Assembly (NCBI GenBank): GCA_910575075.1
Contig: CAJTCY010000026.1
Span: 1 to 34,609 of the forward strand
From: Lachnospiraceae bacterium
Lineage (GTDB): Bacteria; Bacillota; Clostridia; Lachnospirales; Lachnospiraceae
Length of the DNA: 34,609 bases
Direction: 5' to 3'
In this document: positions 23,194-32,524 of the stretch, one piece after another
Layout: every line of letters begins with the position of its first letter
How positions within the stretch are numbered: position 1 is the first letter of the stretch
Position numbers and translations under genes: made by a program
Notes under the pieces: generated by a model
Seen by the model: the letters and a program-made list of their open reading frames with translations, nothing else
Databases searched by the model: none
Told to the model about the DNA's origin: nothing

Positions 23194-24294
23194 ATGGCTG
23201 TTTACTATCTCACAATCATTCTGCTGACAGCGTCTGGCTGGGCTGTTACCATCAGGAAAAATGAAAAAAAAGCTGTTTTCCTGTATCTTACCGGAGCATT
23301 TCTGGTTCTTGTCTTTCTCTCTTCGTTCCGCTACGCCATTGGATTTGATTATTTTTCCTACCGCAATATTTATTATATGGTTTCCCAGTGGTCTTTCGGT
23401 GAAATTTTTTCAATCCACTGGATGGAACCATTGTTTTTCATCGCCTGCAAGCTCTCCTATCTGGCAGGCTGTTCCTATCCTGTTTTTCTGTTACTTGTCA
23501 ACCTGTTTTTGATGTTTGCCGCCATGCAGTTTATTTACCGCTTCTCTAAGCTGCCCTGGGTCAGTGTCTTTTTGTTTATCTGTCTGCAGTTTCTTGCGCA
23601 CGACATGAACTTAATCCGCCAGTCTATTGCCGCCGCCTTTTTTCTGTTGGCCTATCCATCCCTGAAAGACAGAAAAATCCTGCCCTACACACTGTTTATC
23701 CTTGCAGGAGGCCTCTTTCACAATTCTCTGCTGTTTGTATATCCCCTGTATTTTCTGCTGCCCAAAAAACTCAACAGAACATGCACGACCGCGCTGCTGC
23801 TGCTTACCGCTGTGACATATATCTTTTTTGATCCGTTGTTTTCCATCATCCGCCCGCTTCTCCCTGAAAAATATGCAAAATACCTGGGAGGTTATTTCTG
23901 GAGCCCCAACAGTTTTTCATACGTGGTGCTCCCCGTGCTGTATTGTCTGCTGATCTACTTATTCCGCAACCGTATTGAAGACCCCTTCCTCCGCACAATT
24001 TATCAAAACAGCGCTCTGTACAGCTGCATCATCAACCTGTTTATCACCAAGCACTTCATCCTGGAACGTTTTGCCATTTACCCGTTTATCTTTTCCCTGA
24101 CCGCAATCCCGGAAATCATCTATTCCTACAAAAATAAAGAATGCGGCAGAAAGCCTCTTCTGACTTACCGCCGCACTCTGCTGCTGTTTCTCACCTTTGG
24201 TCTGGCATATTTTACGTTCTCTGCCGCCAACGGCTACCATCATGTTTATCCATATATAAGTTTACTAAAGAAAAGCTGTTCTGCGCCAAACTGA
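23194..24294 (+). CDS. EpsG-family polytopic membrane protein
   Basis: About 366 residues with ten or so hydrophobic helices. It has the features of the EpsG/Wzy-like family, thought to polymerise exopolysaccharide units: VFLSSFRYAIGFDYFSYRNI near the N-terminus, LIRQSIAAAFFLLAYPSLKD, and LAGGLFHNSLLFVYPLYFLL. I choose the ATG at 23194 (MAVYYLTIILL), ten bases after AAAGGAGG; an ATG at 23185 is too close to that site. No glycosyltransferases or flippase genes lie nearby, so this is an isolated copy. It converges on nadA. Family confidence is good; the substrate is unknown. Confidence 0.85.
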   Translation: MAVYYLTIILLTASGWAVTIRKNEKKAVFLYLTGAFLVLVFLSSFRYAIGFDYFSYRNIYYMVSQWSFGEIFSIHWMEPLFFIACKLSYLAGCSYPVFLLLVNLFLMFAAMQFIYRFSKLPWVSVFLFICLQFLAHDMNLIRQSIAAAFFLLAYPSLKDRKILPYTLFILAGGLFHNSLLFVYPLYFLLPKKLNRTCTTALLLLTAVTYIFFDPLFSIIRPLLPEKYAKYLGGYFWSPNSFSYVVLPVLYCLLIYLFRNRIEDPFLRTIYQNSALYSCIINLFITKHFILERFAIYPFIFSLTAIPEIIYSYKNKECGRKPLLTYRRTLLLFLTFGLAYFTFSAANGYHHVYPYISLLKKSCSAPN

Positions 24295-24323
24295 TGCCAT
24301 ATCACAAAAATAAACACCGTTCA

Positions 24324-24360
24324 GGCGCTCCCCTGCCTGTCTTGCAGGCAGATCAGGAGC
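24324..24360. terminator. Hairpin between converging epsG-like gene and nadA
   Basis: CTGCCTG (24333-24339) pairs with CAGGCAG (24345-24351). The stem can extend outward, with bulges, through GGCGCTCC and GGAGCC into the last codons of nadA. No clear T-run follows on either side, so termination activity is uncertain. Confidence 0.4.
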
Positions 24361-25258
24361 CAAGCTCTAACATCCGCTCTAAAGGCTTTTTGGCAAGAAG
24401 ACGCATCTCTTCCTCCATCTCAACCGTATTGGCCATGCTTTCCAGTGCATCAGCCACTTTCTCCAGCGTAATTCTTTTCATATTGGGGCAGAACTGCCGA
24501 TGCCCTACAGAATAGAAACGTTTCCCAGGATTTTTCTGCTTTAGTTCGTACAGAACACCCATCTCCGTGCAGATAATAAATTCCTCCGCGCGGCTCTCCG
24601 TGGCAAAATCAATGATCCCGGAAGTACTTCCCACATAATCCGCCAGCTTTACCACTTCTGTCGTACATTCCGGATGTACCAGAATCTCTGCGCCTGGATG
24701 CGCTTCTTTTGCCTTCTTCACATTTTCCGCTGAAATACTGGTATGTACATGACAGAAACCATCGTTGAAAATAAAATGCTTCTCCGGCACCTGAGACGCC
24801 ACATAACGTCCCAGATTCTCATCCGGAATAAAAAATATATGCTGGTTTGGCAGCGCCTGAACAATCTTTAGCGCATTGGAAGAAGTCACACATACATCTG
24901 AATACGTCTTTAATTCTGCCGTAGAATTGATATAACAGACTACGGCAAGATCCTCATATTCTCTGCGCATCTTCTCAATCTTCTCCAAATCTGCCATATG
25001 AGCCATCGGACAATCTGCCTGCATATCCGGCATAATTACCGTTTTCCCAGGATTTAAGATCTTTGCGCTCTCTCCCATAAAGGATACTCCGCAAAATAGA
25101 ATCGTTTTAGCCGTGGCAGCCGTGGCGGCTTTACTGAGGTAAAAAGAATCTCCCACATAATCGGCAATTGCCTGTACTTCATCATCCACATAGTAATGCG
25201 CCAAAATCACTGCGTCCCGCTGTTTTTTCAATTCCTCAATTTTATCTATGGTTGACAT
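24353..25258 (-). CDS. nadA: Quinolinate synthase
   Basis: NadA condenses iminoaspartate with dihydroxyacetone phosphate to quinolinate for NAD synthesis and holds a 4Fe-4S cluster. The motifs are AVILAHYYVDDEVQAIADYV, then GDSF. The three cluster cysteines fall in FCGVSFMGESAKIL (about residue 56), HPECTTEV (about 197) and FCPNMKRIT (about 257). The 301 residues are typical of the short Firmicute form. The usual partners nadB and nadC are not adjacent, unlike in most Firmicutes. A near-consensus promoter precedes the gene. Its ribosome site (AGAAAGAT) is weak. Confidence 0.97.
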   Translation of the reverse strand: MSTIDKIEELKKQRDAVILAHYYVDDEVQAIADYVGDSFYLSKAATAATAKTILFCGVSFMGESAKILNPGKTVIMPDMQADCPMAHMADLEKIEKMRREYEDLAVVCYINSTAELKTYSDVCVTSSNALKIVQALPNQHIFFIPDENLGRYVASQVPEKHFIFNDGFCHVHTSISAENVKKAKEAHPGAEILVHPECTTEVVKLADYVGSTSGIIDFATESRAEEFIICTEMGVLYELKQKNPGKRFYSVGHRQFCPNMKRITLEKVADALESMANTVEMEEEMRLLAKKPLERMLELGS

Positions 25259-25333
25259 ATCTTTCTGTTCCTGCTTTCTTGATTTAATAAAGAAACTGTT
25301 CCGCTTTCGCAGCCATGATTTCCTTTTCTGCTT

Positions 25334-25362
25334 ACTATCTCACAAGTTTCGAATTCTGTCAA
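25334..25362 (-). promoter_or_regulatory. nadA promoter
   Basis: On the minus strand, a perfect TTGACA (25357-25362), a 17-base spacer and GATAGT (25334-25339). It lies between the PL11 gene and nadA, so nadA need not depend on read-through. I see no clear NiaR/NadR-type operator. Confidence 0.7.
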
Positions 25363-25433
25363 TCCTTCCCTGAAAATCTTTTACAAAAAACGGCGTCTTT
25401 TTCCTGCGTTTGTGCGCCTTTGGGCTTTTTTAG

Positions 25434-28400
25434 CTATTTGACAATAATTTTCATCACTGCTCTTTTCTTATTGAAAGTTCTCACTGAAATAACTGCCGTG
25501 CCCTTTCTTAATGCTTTTACCTTCCCTTTTGCGGAAACAGACGCTATTCTTTTTCTGCTTGAAGTGTAAGTTATTTTATTACTTGCTGTTTTAGCTGGCA
25601 GCTTTACTCTGATTTGAAAGCTTTTTCCTTTTTTGAGGTTCTTTTCTTTTGCATTCAGCCTCAGGCTTTTGGGAGCCTTCTTCACCAGAATACGGCAGGA
25701 GACCTTCTTACCATTAGACGCTGTCGCCGTGATAGTCGTTCTTCCCACTTTCTTAGCTGTCACCTTACCCTTGGCATTCACAACAGCTACTGATTTTCGG
25801 CTGGATTCCCATTTCAGTTTCTTGTCAGCCCCTGCCGGACTTACCGATGCGCGAATGGTAAATGTCTCCTTTACGCCCAACGTCAACTTCTTCCGATTCA
25901 GTTTGATGCTGGATACTGCTTTCTGCTCTTGCGTTCCCGGCTCCTCTGTCTTTGGTTTCTCCGGTTCCGGTTTCGGGAGTTCCGGTTCAGGTACCTCCGG
26001 GTTTGGCTTCTCCGGGTCTGCCGGCTCTTGCGGTTTTGGCTTTTCCGGTTCTCCAGTCGTTTCAAATCTCTCCACTTCCTCTGCAGTCATGGCATAATTG
26101 TACACTCTGTAATCAGACAGCAGTCCCTTATAATACTCGCCGTTTCCCCAGTTTGCCTTGCCAATCTGGAAAATACCATTTTCTCCTACAATATCTGAGA
26201 TTTTATTACTGCTGCCCACACTTGCCGTCTGCTGGCCATCCACATACAATACCGTACGGTTTTTATGAAAAGCAATCACCACATGCTTCCAGTTTTCACT
26301 TCCCTTGCCGACCACAGCCGGTTCTGTATCTCTGCCGTTGAGATAACGTTCAACTTGAATTTTATCCAAACCGTCCATAACCCCAATATACTTCTCTGCG
26401 CGGTACACCGGCGCTGTCTCGTCCTTTGCAGCATACATTGCCCAATTGCCGTCATTGCTCTCCGCCTTGCTGTAGTAAGAAACTGTAAACTCTTCCACGC
26501 CTTTTAGCAGGCTGCTTCCATCCTCTTTCGCCACTTTCAGATAACAGCTTCCTGTACCGTCAAGAGCTAGAACCGTTCCTCGCTCTGCATCTTCCTTAAA
26601 TTCAGCCTCTCCCTCTGCAGACGCCAAGGCGCCGCTTCCTTTCAGCCCTTCCTCATCTTTCAAGGAAAAAGAGGCAATCTTTTCTTTGGCATTATGATCT
26701 TCGCCTGTAATCTGGCTGGATTCCCAGGGATAATTATAGAGTTCCATATCATCAAAGCAGCCTTTAAAATAACTGTCTGCACCATAGAAGGATTTTCCAA
26801 AATACGCGTTAAGATTCTCTCCCAAATCTGAGGTTTTCACGGTTACCCCGCTTTTCTCTGCCACAAGAAAAGTCCCCTCATACACTTGCATACTTCCTGG
26901 TTTTACCACAATCGTTACATCCAGCCATTTCCCGGTACAAGGTTCCACACCGCCCTCAGCAATCTGCTCCGAAGATACGCCAGAGGATGTTGCCACTGCC
27001 TTCAAGGCGGCGTCCATGGTTTTAAAATATAGGTACTTTTGATCATCTGTGCCCACAGTAAAAGTAAAGAAATTCCCCTGCGTGCTCTCCGGCTTCACTT
27101 TCATGCGCAAGGTCCAGCTATCCATGCCGTCAAACAATCCCTGAGGCAGAGAGGCAAACGTACCGGCAGTTCCATTTAAACGGAGCACCTTAGAGTGAAG
27201 CTCTGAATCCTCTATCACCTGCGCTTCTCCATGGTAATCTAAAAGATTTCCCTGCAGACTCGTATCCGCTGCAAAATTCTGGTAGCCTGCTTCGAAATCT
27301 GCGGCGAAAACCAGACCGTTTTCATTGGCGCTTTCCTTCGCAAACACTGCCGTCACCGTTCTGTCTGAGGAAACGAAACTTTCCTGGCGTTTGGCTGTTG
27401 TTATACCGTCGCTCCAGCGCACAAAGCGATAGCCGGATTTTGCAACTGCTTCCACCTCCTGCGTTTTCGAACCCTTTTTTATTCTCTGAACTGCCTGCCC
27501 CTGCACACTTCCATAAGCTTCTTCTGCTTCATACTGGACTGTGACATATTCCATCTGAGAAGCCTCATCAATCTGTTCCTTTGTCATAGCGTAATTATAT
27601 ACTTTAAGATTGTCAAAAGAACCGTTAAAATAAGAATCTGCCGGATAGAAGGATTTTCCAAGGTAAGCGCTCACCTGTTCTCCCAGCCCGGACACAGAAG
27701 CTCCTGTAAGATCTGTCTCTGCCGCAAGTTCCTTGTCCCTGTAAATCTGAAGTTGATCCTTTGTGACCACAAATGCCAGACTGGTCCATTCTCCCCAGCT
27801 GTTTTCTATCTCGGCATCAGCGCTCTTCTCTCCTCCATGCCCCTGATTGGTCAATGCACCGCAAAGCTGAGTATCCGCCAGCTTAAAAAACAGATACTTA
27901 TCTGAATTCTGACCCACTGTAAAGGTGAAAAAATTTGTTCTGGCCCCCATATAAGATCTTACATCCATAAGAACCGTCATTTCATCCATATGGTCAAACA
28001 TTCCCCGTTCAAACTCTGCAAACGTTTCTCCCGTCCCATTTATATTCAGTACATTGCTTTCTGTCACATCATCTTTTATAATACGAGCATCTCCATTTAA
28101 ACGAATGGGATACCCATGTTTCGTCTTATCTTCCACACAGATATCATCCTGCGTCTCAAAGTCATAGGAAGCCACAAGGCTGTTTTGCTCCACGGATTCT
28201 TTGCCAAAAATAGCCGTGACTGCAAAATCCTCTTTTACCATAAGCTCCTGACGCTCTGGATTTTCTTCTCCATCGCTCCAGCGGACAAATCTCCAGCCCG
28301 GTTCCGGAACGGCCTTTACTTTACTGGCTGAATTCCCTTTTATCAGTCTCTGTGATTCTCTGCCCTCAATTGCACCGCCTTCTTTGGCATGATACGTGAC

Positions 28401-30947
28401 AGAAACCGTTTCCACATATGAAATATCTGCCGCTGTTTTTGCATAATTGTAAATCTCCACATTATCAAAGGCTCCCTGAAAATATGCGTCTTCTGACGAA
28501 AAGGATTTTCCAAGGCAGGAAACCAGTCCTTGCCCCATCTCCTTTAATGTTGCCTTCAGATCATTATTTTCAGCCAAAAGCTTACGGTCTTTATATACTT
28601 TCATACTTCCCGGTGAAAGAACAACTGTAAGGTGAAACCATCTCCCCCCGCTGAGTTCTATCGTCCCCTCCGCTTTCTCTTCTACCGCATCAGAAGTATT
28701 TATGACAGAAGCTTTCAACGCAGTCTCCAGAATCTGTACCGACAAATGCTGCTGCTCATTTCCAAGAGTAAAAGCTTTGGCGTCTCCTTCTGTCTGGTCT
28801 GTGCGCACATCCATTTCAACCGTCGCTTCGGTCAAATTGTCAAATAATGCCTGCGGCAATTCTGCATACGTTCCCTCTGTTCCATCCAGCGTGAGAATTA
28901 CGCTCTCCTTTTCGGCATCATCCCTTACCTCTGCCTTTCCATGCAGCACCAGTTCATTTCCATTCCCAGTAGCATCTGCAACACTGCCACCCTGCTCTGT
29001 CTCAAAATCCCAGGAAGCCAGTTTCTGTTTTACCACCGGAGCCTGTACTTGCTGAACATCTGGCTGCTCAGGCAGAGGGTATCCCGTTCCCAGAAAAAAG
29101 CTGGTATGCGGCGGTTGGTTATAGCCTACATTCTGGCACGCCACCTGGCAGCGGTACTGGGTATCATGCATCAATGTCGCAATCCGGTATTCCGTGGGAA
29201 TCGTGGTGCTGTACACCCGAAGCCTGTCTCCAGCCGGGAAAATAATCTCTTCCCTCCAGTCCCCCAGCAAATCTGCGGACAGACAGCAGTTTGCTTTGGT
29301 GCTGTTGTTCCATCCTCCATTTGCCGTCAGCTCTCGTTTCCCATGATTGTAACATTCTACGATATTCCGGTCCAATTGCTGACGCTCCAGCTCACCGTCC
29401 CAGTATACGGCTGAGTTCATCGACCAGCGGAACGGCCAGCCAATTTCCTCTCCCTGCTCATTTTGCACAGGGTCTCCTTTGGAGTCCAGCAGCCCGGAAC
29501 CCACAAAAGCATATTCGCTTCCTGGATGGCTGGCAACAAAATTGCCTGCCACACAGCGTCCGGTATCCCATGGTCCCTCTCCTGCACGAAACAGTATCTC
29601 GCCTGTCTTAGCATCACGCAGGGCAGCTCCCCCGCTGTGCTCAAAACAGCTCCATATCTCAATTCCTTCATGGTCCGGGTCAAAATCTCCTACATGAAGG
29701 GCGTCTCCATGTCCCAGCTTATTGGAATAGAGCATCGTCCCGTCATGGTCTATGGTACAGGCCCCGTAAATGATCTCGTCATGGCCGTCCCCATCTGCAT
29801 CTGCCACAGAAAGATTATGGTTTCCCTGTCCGATGCAATCCTCATTTCCTGTGTCTGCCGTATCAAAAAACCATCGTTTCTGAAATTTCTTATCTACAAT
29901 ATCATAGGCTGCTATGCCAAAATTCAGATAATATCCCCGGCACATCAAAACACTGGGCGTCTCCCCGTTTAAGTATGCTGCTGCTGCCAGATAACGCTCG
30001 CTGCGGTTTCCAAACCCATCACCCCAGTAGTCTGCATTTACATTGTCTTCTGGTTTCCCCCGATGGTTGCGCCCCGGCTCATACGCAATGGTGTCTAAGG
30101 CTTCTCCTGTAAAACCGTCAAACAAGGTCAGATATTCCGGTCCCTCCATAATCGTTCCTGCCTCATTCCGCCAGTCATGATCTTCTCCAATCATCTTCCC
30201 TCTGCCGTCTATGGTGCCATCTGCTGTTTTACAGACCATTTCCGCATAACCATCCCCGTCAAAATCATAGACCATAAACGGCGTATAATGTGCGCCAGCC
30301 CGGATATTTACACCCATATCAATCCGCCAGAGCCTTGTTCCATCTAATTTATAGGCATCATAATAGACATTCCCCCGATATCCGTCGGGCATATTGTCAC
30401 CAGAATTAGACGGCATCCATTTTAAAATAATTTCATATTCTCCATCGCCGTCCAAATCCCCGCAGCTTGCGTCATTCGGTGAATAATCGTATTCATTTGC
30501 TGCCGGAGTGACCCCCGGCTCCGGTACATCCAGTAAAATATCAAAATAGTCCTTTGCGTTGACAGAGACTTCACCGCTTTCTTCCGTCTTCGTTCCATTC
30601 ACCAAAGTATGTACAGAATACACAGAATCTAACGTTCCGCCCTTATCTGTATAATTGGTGCTGTCAGTGACAGGCATACTGGTAATTTTCTGCCCATCCC
30701 GGTAAATCTCAAAGGAGGTATTCTTCTCATCTGTTCCCAGATAACGCCAGCTCAGGTAAACACCTTCCGCCGTTTTTATAGCGATCACTCCCCGATCAAG
30801 ATCCTCCACCTGTCTGCTCCCTGCCTGTTTAGGCTTGTCAATTTCTGCGGCATGCACAGAAGGAATTGCTCCCATAGACAGTACCAAAGACAGGCACAGG
30901 TAAATGGAAATTCCCCTCTTGCACAATAATTGAAATTGCTTCATCAT
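25434..30947 (-). CDS. Secreted multidomain rhamnogalacturonan lyase (PL11) with LamG, InlB-type and Big_2 modules
   Basis: An exported enzyme of about 1,837 residues, cutting the rhamnogalacturonan-I backbone of pectin. Residues 1-33 are a signal peptide (ends SVHA). About 40-640 are the PL11 catalytic domain: DLDRGVIAIKTAEGVYLSWR, repeated calcium-type blades (GDLDGDGEYEIILKW, YDFDGDGYAEMVCKTADGT, ADADGDGHDEIIYGA), and NRSERYLAAAAYL. LamG-like lectin modules follow at about 646-850, 925-1130, 1205-1415 and 1424-1620. Two divergent InlB-type repeats (EPGWRFVRWSDGEENPERQE and a sister copy) separate the first three. Then come a Pro/Glu linker and two Ig-like Big_2 domains (WESSRKSVAVVNAKGKVTAK). 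No LPXTG is seen. The ATG at 30947 fits AAAGGAG best; another lies at 30953. No other pectin genes are near. Confidence 0.9.
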   Translation of the reverse strand: MMKQFQLLCKRGISIYLCLSLVLSMGAIPSVHAAEIDKPKQAGSRQVEDLDRGVIAIKTAEGVYLSWRYLGTDEKNTSFEIYRDGQKITSMPVTDSTNYTDKGGTLDSVYSVHTLVNGTKTEESGEVSVNAKDYFDILLDVPEPGVTPAANEYDYSPNDASCGDLDGDGEYEIILKWMPSNSGDNMPDGYRGNVYYDAYKLDGTRLWRIDMGVNIRAGAHYTPFMVYDFDGDGYAEMVCKTADGTIDGRGKMIGEDHDWRNEAGTIMEGPEYLTLFDGFTGEALDTIAYEPGRNHRGKPEDNVNADYWGDGFGNRSERYLAAAAYLNGETPSVLMCRGYYLNFGIAAYDIVDKKFQKRWFFDTADTGNEDCIGQGNHNLSVADADGDGHDEIIYGACTIDHDGTMLYSNKLGHGDALHVGDFDPDHEGIEIWSCFEHSGGAALRDAKTGEILFRAGEGPWDTGRCVAGNFVASHPGSEYAFVGSGLLDSKGDPVQNEQGEEIGWPFRWSMNSAVYWDGELERQQLDRNIVECYNHGKRELTANGGWNNSTKANCCLSADLLGDWREEIIFPAGDRLRVYSTTIPTEYRIATLMHDTQYRCQVACQNVGYNQPPHTSFFLGTGYPLPEQPDVQQVQAPVVKQKLASWDFETEQGGSVADATGNGNELVLHGKAEVRDDAEKESVILTLDGTEGTYAELPQALFDNLTEATVEMDVRTDQTEGDAKAFTLGNEQQHLSVQILETALKASVINTSDAVEEKAEGTIELSGGRWFHLTVVLSPGSMKVYKDRKLLAENNDLKATLKEMGQGLVSCLGKSFSSEDAYFQGAFDNVEIYNYAKTAADISYVETVSVTYHAKEGGAIEGRESQRLIKGNSASKVKAVPEPGWRFVRWSDGEENPERQELMVKEDFAVTAIFGKESVEQNSLVASYDFETQDDICVEDKTKHGYPIRLNGDARIIKDDVTESNVLNINGTGETFAEFERGMFDHMDEMTVLMDVRSYMGARTNFFTFTVGQNSDKYLFFKLADTQLCGALTNQGHGGEKSADAEIENSWGEWTSLAFVVTKDQLQIYRDKELAAETDLTGASVSGLGEQVSAYLGKSFYPADSYFNGSFDNLKVYNYAMTKEQIDEASQMEYVTVQYEAEEAYGSVQGQAVQRIKKGSKTQEVEAVAKSGYRFVRWSDGITTAKRQESFVSSDRTVTAVFAKESANENGLVFAADFEAGYQNFAADTSLQGNLLDYHGEAQVIEDSELHSKVLRLNGTAGTFASLPQGLFDGMDSWTLRMKVKPESTQGNFFTFTVGTDDQKYLYFKTMDAALKAVATSSGVSSEQIAEGGVEPCTGKWLDVTIVVKPGSMQVYEGTFLVAEKSGVTVKTSDLGENLNAYFGKSFYGADSYFKGCFDDMELYNYPWESSQITGEDHNAKEKIASFSLKDEEGLKGSGALASAEGEAEFKEDAERGTVLALDGTGSCYLKVAKEDGSSLLKGVEEFTVSYYSKAESNDGNWAMYAAKDETAPVYRAEKYIGVMDGLDKIQVERYLNGRDTEPAVVGKGSENWKHVVIAFHKNRTVLYVDGQQTASVGSSNKISDIVGENGIFQIGKANWGNGEYYKGLLSDYRVYNYAMTAEEVERFETTGEPEKPKPQEPADPEKPNPEVPEPELPKPEPEKPKTEEPGTQEQKAVSSIKLNRKKLTLGVKETFTIRASVSPAGADKKLKWESSRKSVAVVNAKGKVTAKKVGRTTITATASNGKKVSCRILVKKAPKSLRLNAKEKNLKKGKSFQIRVKLPAKTASNKITYTSSRKRIASVSAKGKVKALRKGTAVISVRTFNKKRAVMKIIVK

Positions 30948-30980
30948 TGGCATTCTCTCCTTTCCTTAATTTACCAATGC

Positions 30981-31023
30981 AGGCAATTGCGAAACTATCA
31001 AATTATCGAAATTTCATATACAT
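30981..31023. repeat. Small palindromic repeat, copy 1, left part
   Basis: Forty bases starting AGGCAATTGCGAAACTATC match 32527-32566 with a single difference. The matching right arm (TTTTCGCAATTACTTAT) lies beyond the MITE at about 31343-31359. The repeat is therefore split by the MITE insertion. Confidence 0.75.
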
Positions 31024-31337
31024 GATTCGAGTGTCAAAAGGTGGTGAGATAAAAAGATGTTGGCAATTTGCACAAATAGGTGCAAAAAGTTGTGACTTGT
31101 CCTGACGGTTAGAATTTCTTAGTGTTCTAAATCAGAACCAGCAATTTCCAAACAGGATGTTTGGAAAAGGCTTATCTGAGCCAGGGATGGCGAATATAAG
31201 CCGGTTGCGTAAAGTTTCAATATTTTTGCCGGAACACTTAGAAATTCTTCTGTCTGGGACAGCTGGAACAACGTTTGTATTTATTTGTGCAAATTGCCAA
31301 TAAGCATTTGTAAAACTACCTTTTTACACTCGAATCC
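31024..31337. mobile_element. MITE-like element, copy B
   Basis: This is the second copy of the element at 19989-20303, same orientation and about 90% identical, with a perfectly shared 68-nt core (31134-31201). Its terminal repeats (GATTCGAGTGTCAAAAGGT at the left; complement of ACCTTTTTACACTCGAATC at the right) match with two differences. The inner repeat GGCAATTTGCACAAATA is a perfect inverse of the other end. It has no open frame. It lies inside a small palindromic repeat, between the aminotransferase stop and the PL11 gene. Confidence 0.8.
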
Positions 31338-31359
31338 TATAAGTTTTCGCAATTACTTA
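31338..31359. repeat. Small palindromic repeat, copy 1, right arm
   Basis: TTTTCGCAATTACTTAT is the inverse of the left arm GGCAATTGCGAAA with small differences. It overlaps the end of the aminotransferase gene and supplies its stop codon (31353-31355). Confidence 0.65.
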
Positions 31360-32495
31360 TTACCAATGCCTAAATAATAGCAAAATCGCTCTCTCAGATT
31401 TTCTTTCAGAGATATGCCCAGGCTCCGCAGCGTATCGTCCAGCGCTCCCATGGTCTCTGTCATATCTTCTGTATTGGCATTACTCCCCATATGCCCAATG
31501 CGGATCACCTGACCGTCCAGGACACCAAGAGAACCAGCCAGCATAATGCCATGCTTTTCTCTCATCACCTGCAGGATTTCTCTGGCAAGAACTTCCTCTG
31601 GAACATCAAATACTGTCACCGTATTAGAAAAACCGCTTTCCAGATGCAGCTGCAGTCCTGCCTCTGTCAACGCCCTCCGGCATGCTTCGCCAATCCTTGC
31701 ATGGCGCGCCAGCATATCCGTATCACCGGCAATATTTTCCATGGCTGCGCGCAGTCCATAAATATCGCTGATAGGCATGGTATAGGGAAACCATTTCTCC
31801 TCGTAATAATTTTCAAAAATCCGCAGATTGGCATAGAAGGAGGCTATGGGGACTTTCCGTTCTGCCATAATTTTTTTCGCTCTGCCGCTTATGGTGACAA
31901 ACGTCAGTCCCGGAGGTGCAGAAACTGCCTTCTGAGAGCCTCCGCAGAGAATGTCAATCCGTGCTTCATCCACCCGGACTTCCTCCCCGAACATTGCCGA
32001 AACCGAATCTACAACGACAGGAATCCCATATTTATCCAACAGGGGACAGAGCGTGCCGATATCATTCAATACGCCGCTGGGTGTATCACAATGTACCAGC
32101 GTAGCATATTTATAGTCATGGTCTTTTTCCAGAAACGCTTCTAACCGCTGAGGATCAATGGCATTTTTATCATTTACCGTATAAAGCCGCGGAACACCTC
32201 CGTACATAGATACAAAATCCACAAAACCTTTGCCAAAAACGCCATTGTCCAGCACCAGCACCCGATCCCCAGGCTCTGTGAGAGAAGCACAGGCCGCCTC
32301 CAGCCCCAAAATACCCTCGCCCCCCAAAATCAGTGTTTCATTTGCAGTATGCAGCAGGCGGCTGATCAATTCACAGGTCTCTTTATAAAATTCCACAAAT
32401 TCATTATCCAAATCTGGATTGGTACATTCTCTTGCCCGCGCGAGACGGACATTTTCTTTTACCTGGGTTGGTCCCGGCGTCATAATTTTATACAT
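31353..32495 (-). CDS. PLP-dependent aminotransferase (alanine/serine-glyoxylate type, class V)
   Basis: A 380-residue class V aminotransferase. The opening MYKIMTPGPTQVKENV is characteristic of the serine/alanine-glyoxylate and purine-catabolism aminotransferase group. It is followed by LILGGEGILGLEAACASL, HCDTPSGVLNDI, VVDSVSAMFGEEV (the PLP-ring Asp), and GSQKAVSAPPGLTFV with the cofactor lysine near residue 190. The exact substrate cannot be read from sequence: alanine/serine with glyoxylate, or ureidoglycine, are possible. AAAGGGAG precedes the ATG. It is flanked by two copies of a small palindromic repeat, and its last codon abuts one. A LacI-family gene lies upstream on the same strand, behind a terminator. 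Confidence 0.88.
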   Translation of the reverse strand: MYKIMTPGPTQVKENVRLARARECTNPDLDNEFVEFYKETCELISRLLHTANETLILGGEGILGLEAACASLTEPGDRVLVLDNGVFGKGFVDFVSMYGGVPRLYTVNDKNAIDPQRLEAFLEKDHDYKYATLVHCDTPSGVLNDIGTLCPLLDKYGIPVVVDSVSAMFGEEVRVDEARIDILCGGSQKAVSAPPGLTFVTISGRAKKIMAERKVPIASFYANLRIFENYYEEKWFPYTMPISDIYGLRAAMENIAGDTDMLARHARIGEACRRALTEAGLQLHLESGFSNTVTVFDVPEEVLAREILQVMREKHGIMLAGSLGVLDGQVIRIGHMGSNANTEDMTETMGALDDTLRSLGISLKENLRERFCYYLGIGNK

Positions 32496-32524
32496 GGTTT
32501 CTCTCCCTTTCCACTATGAGTTTC

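Larger units (their letters stand above)
30948..31352. other. Intergenic region upstream of the PL11 gene
   Basis: This gap holds the left part of a small palindromic repeat (30981-31023), the MITE copy B (31024-31337) and the right arm of the same palindrome (from 31338). I see no convincing promoter for the PL11 gene. The MITE end facing it carries a TTGACA (minus strand, within the inverted repeat), but no good -10 box sits at 16-18 bases. Confidence 0.6.

Noticed and set aside
25434-25700. Cell-wall sorting signal at the PL11 C-terminus
   Set aside because: No LPXTG-like motif, membrane segment or basic tail; the protein ends in an Ig-like domain.
30960-31040. Outward TTGACA in the MITE terminal repeat as a promoter for the PL11 gene
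   Set aside because: No acceptable -10 box at 16-18 bases; the same holds for the copy facing queL.
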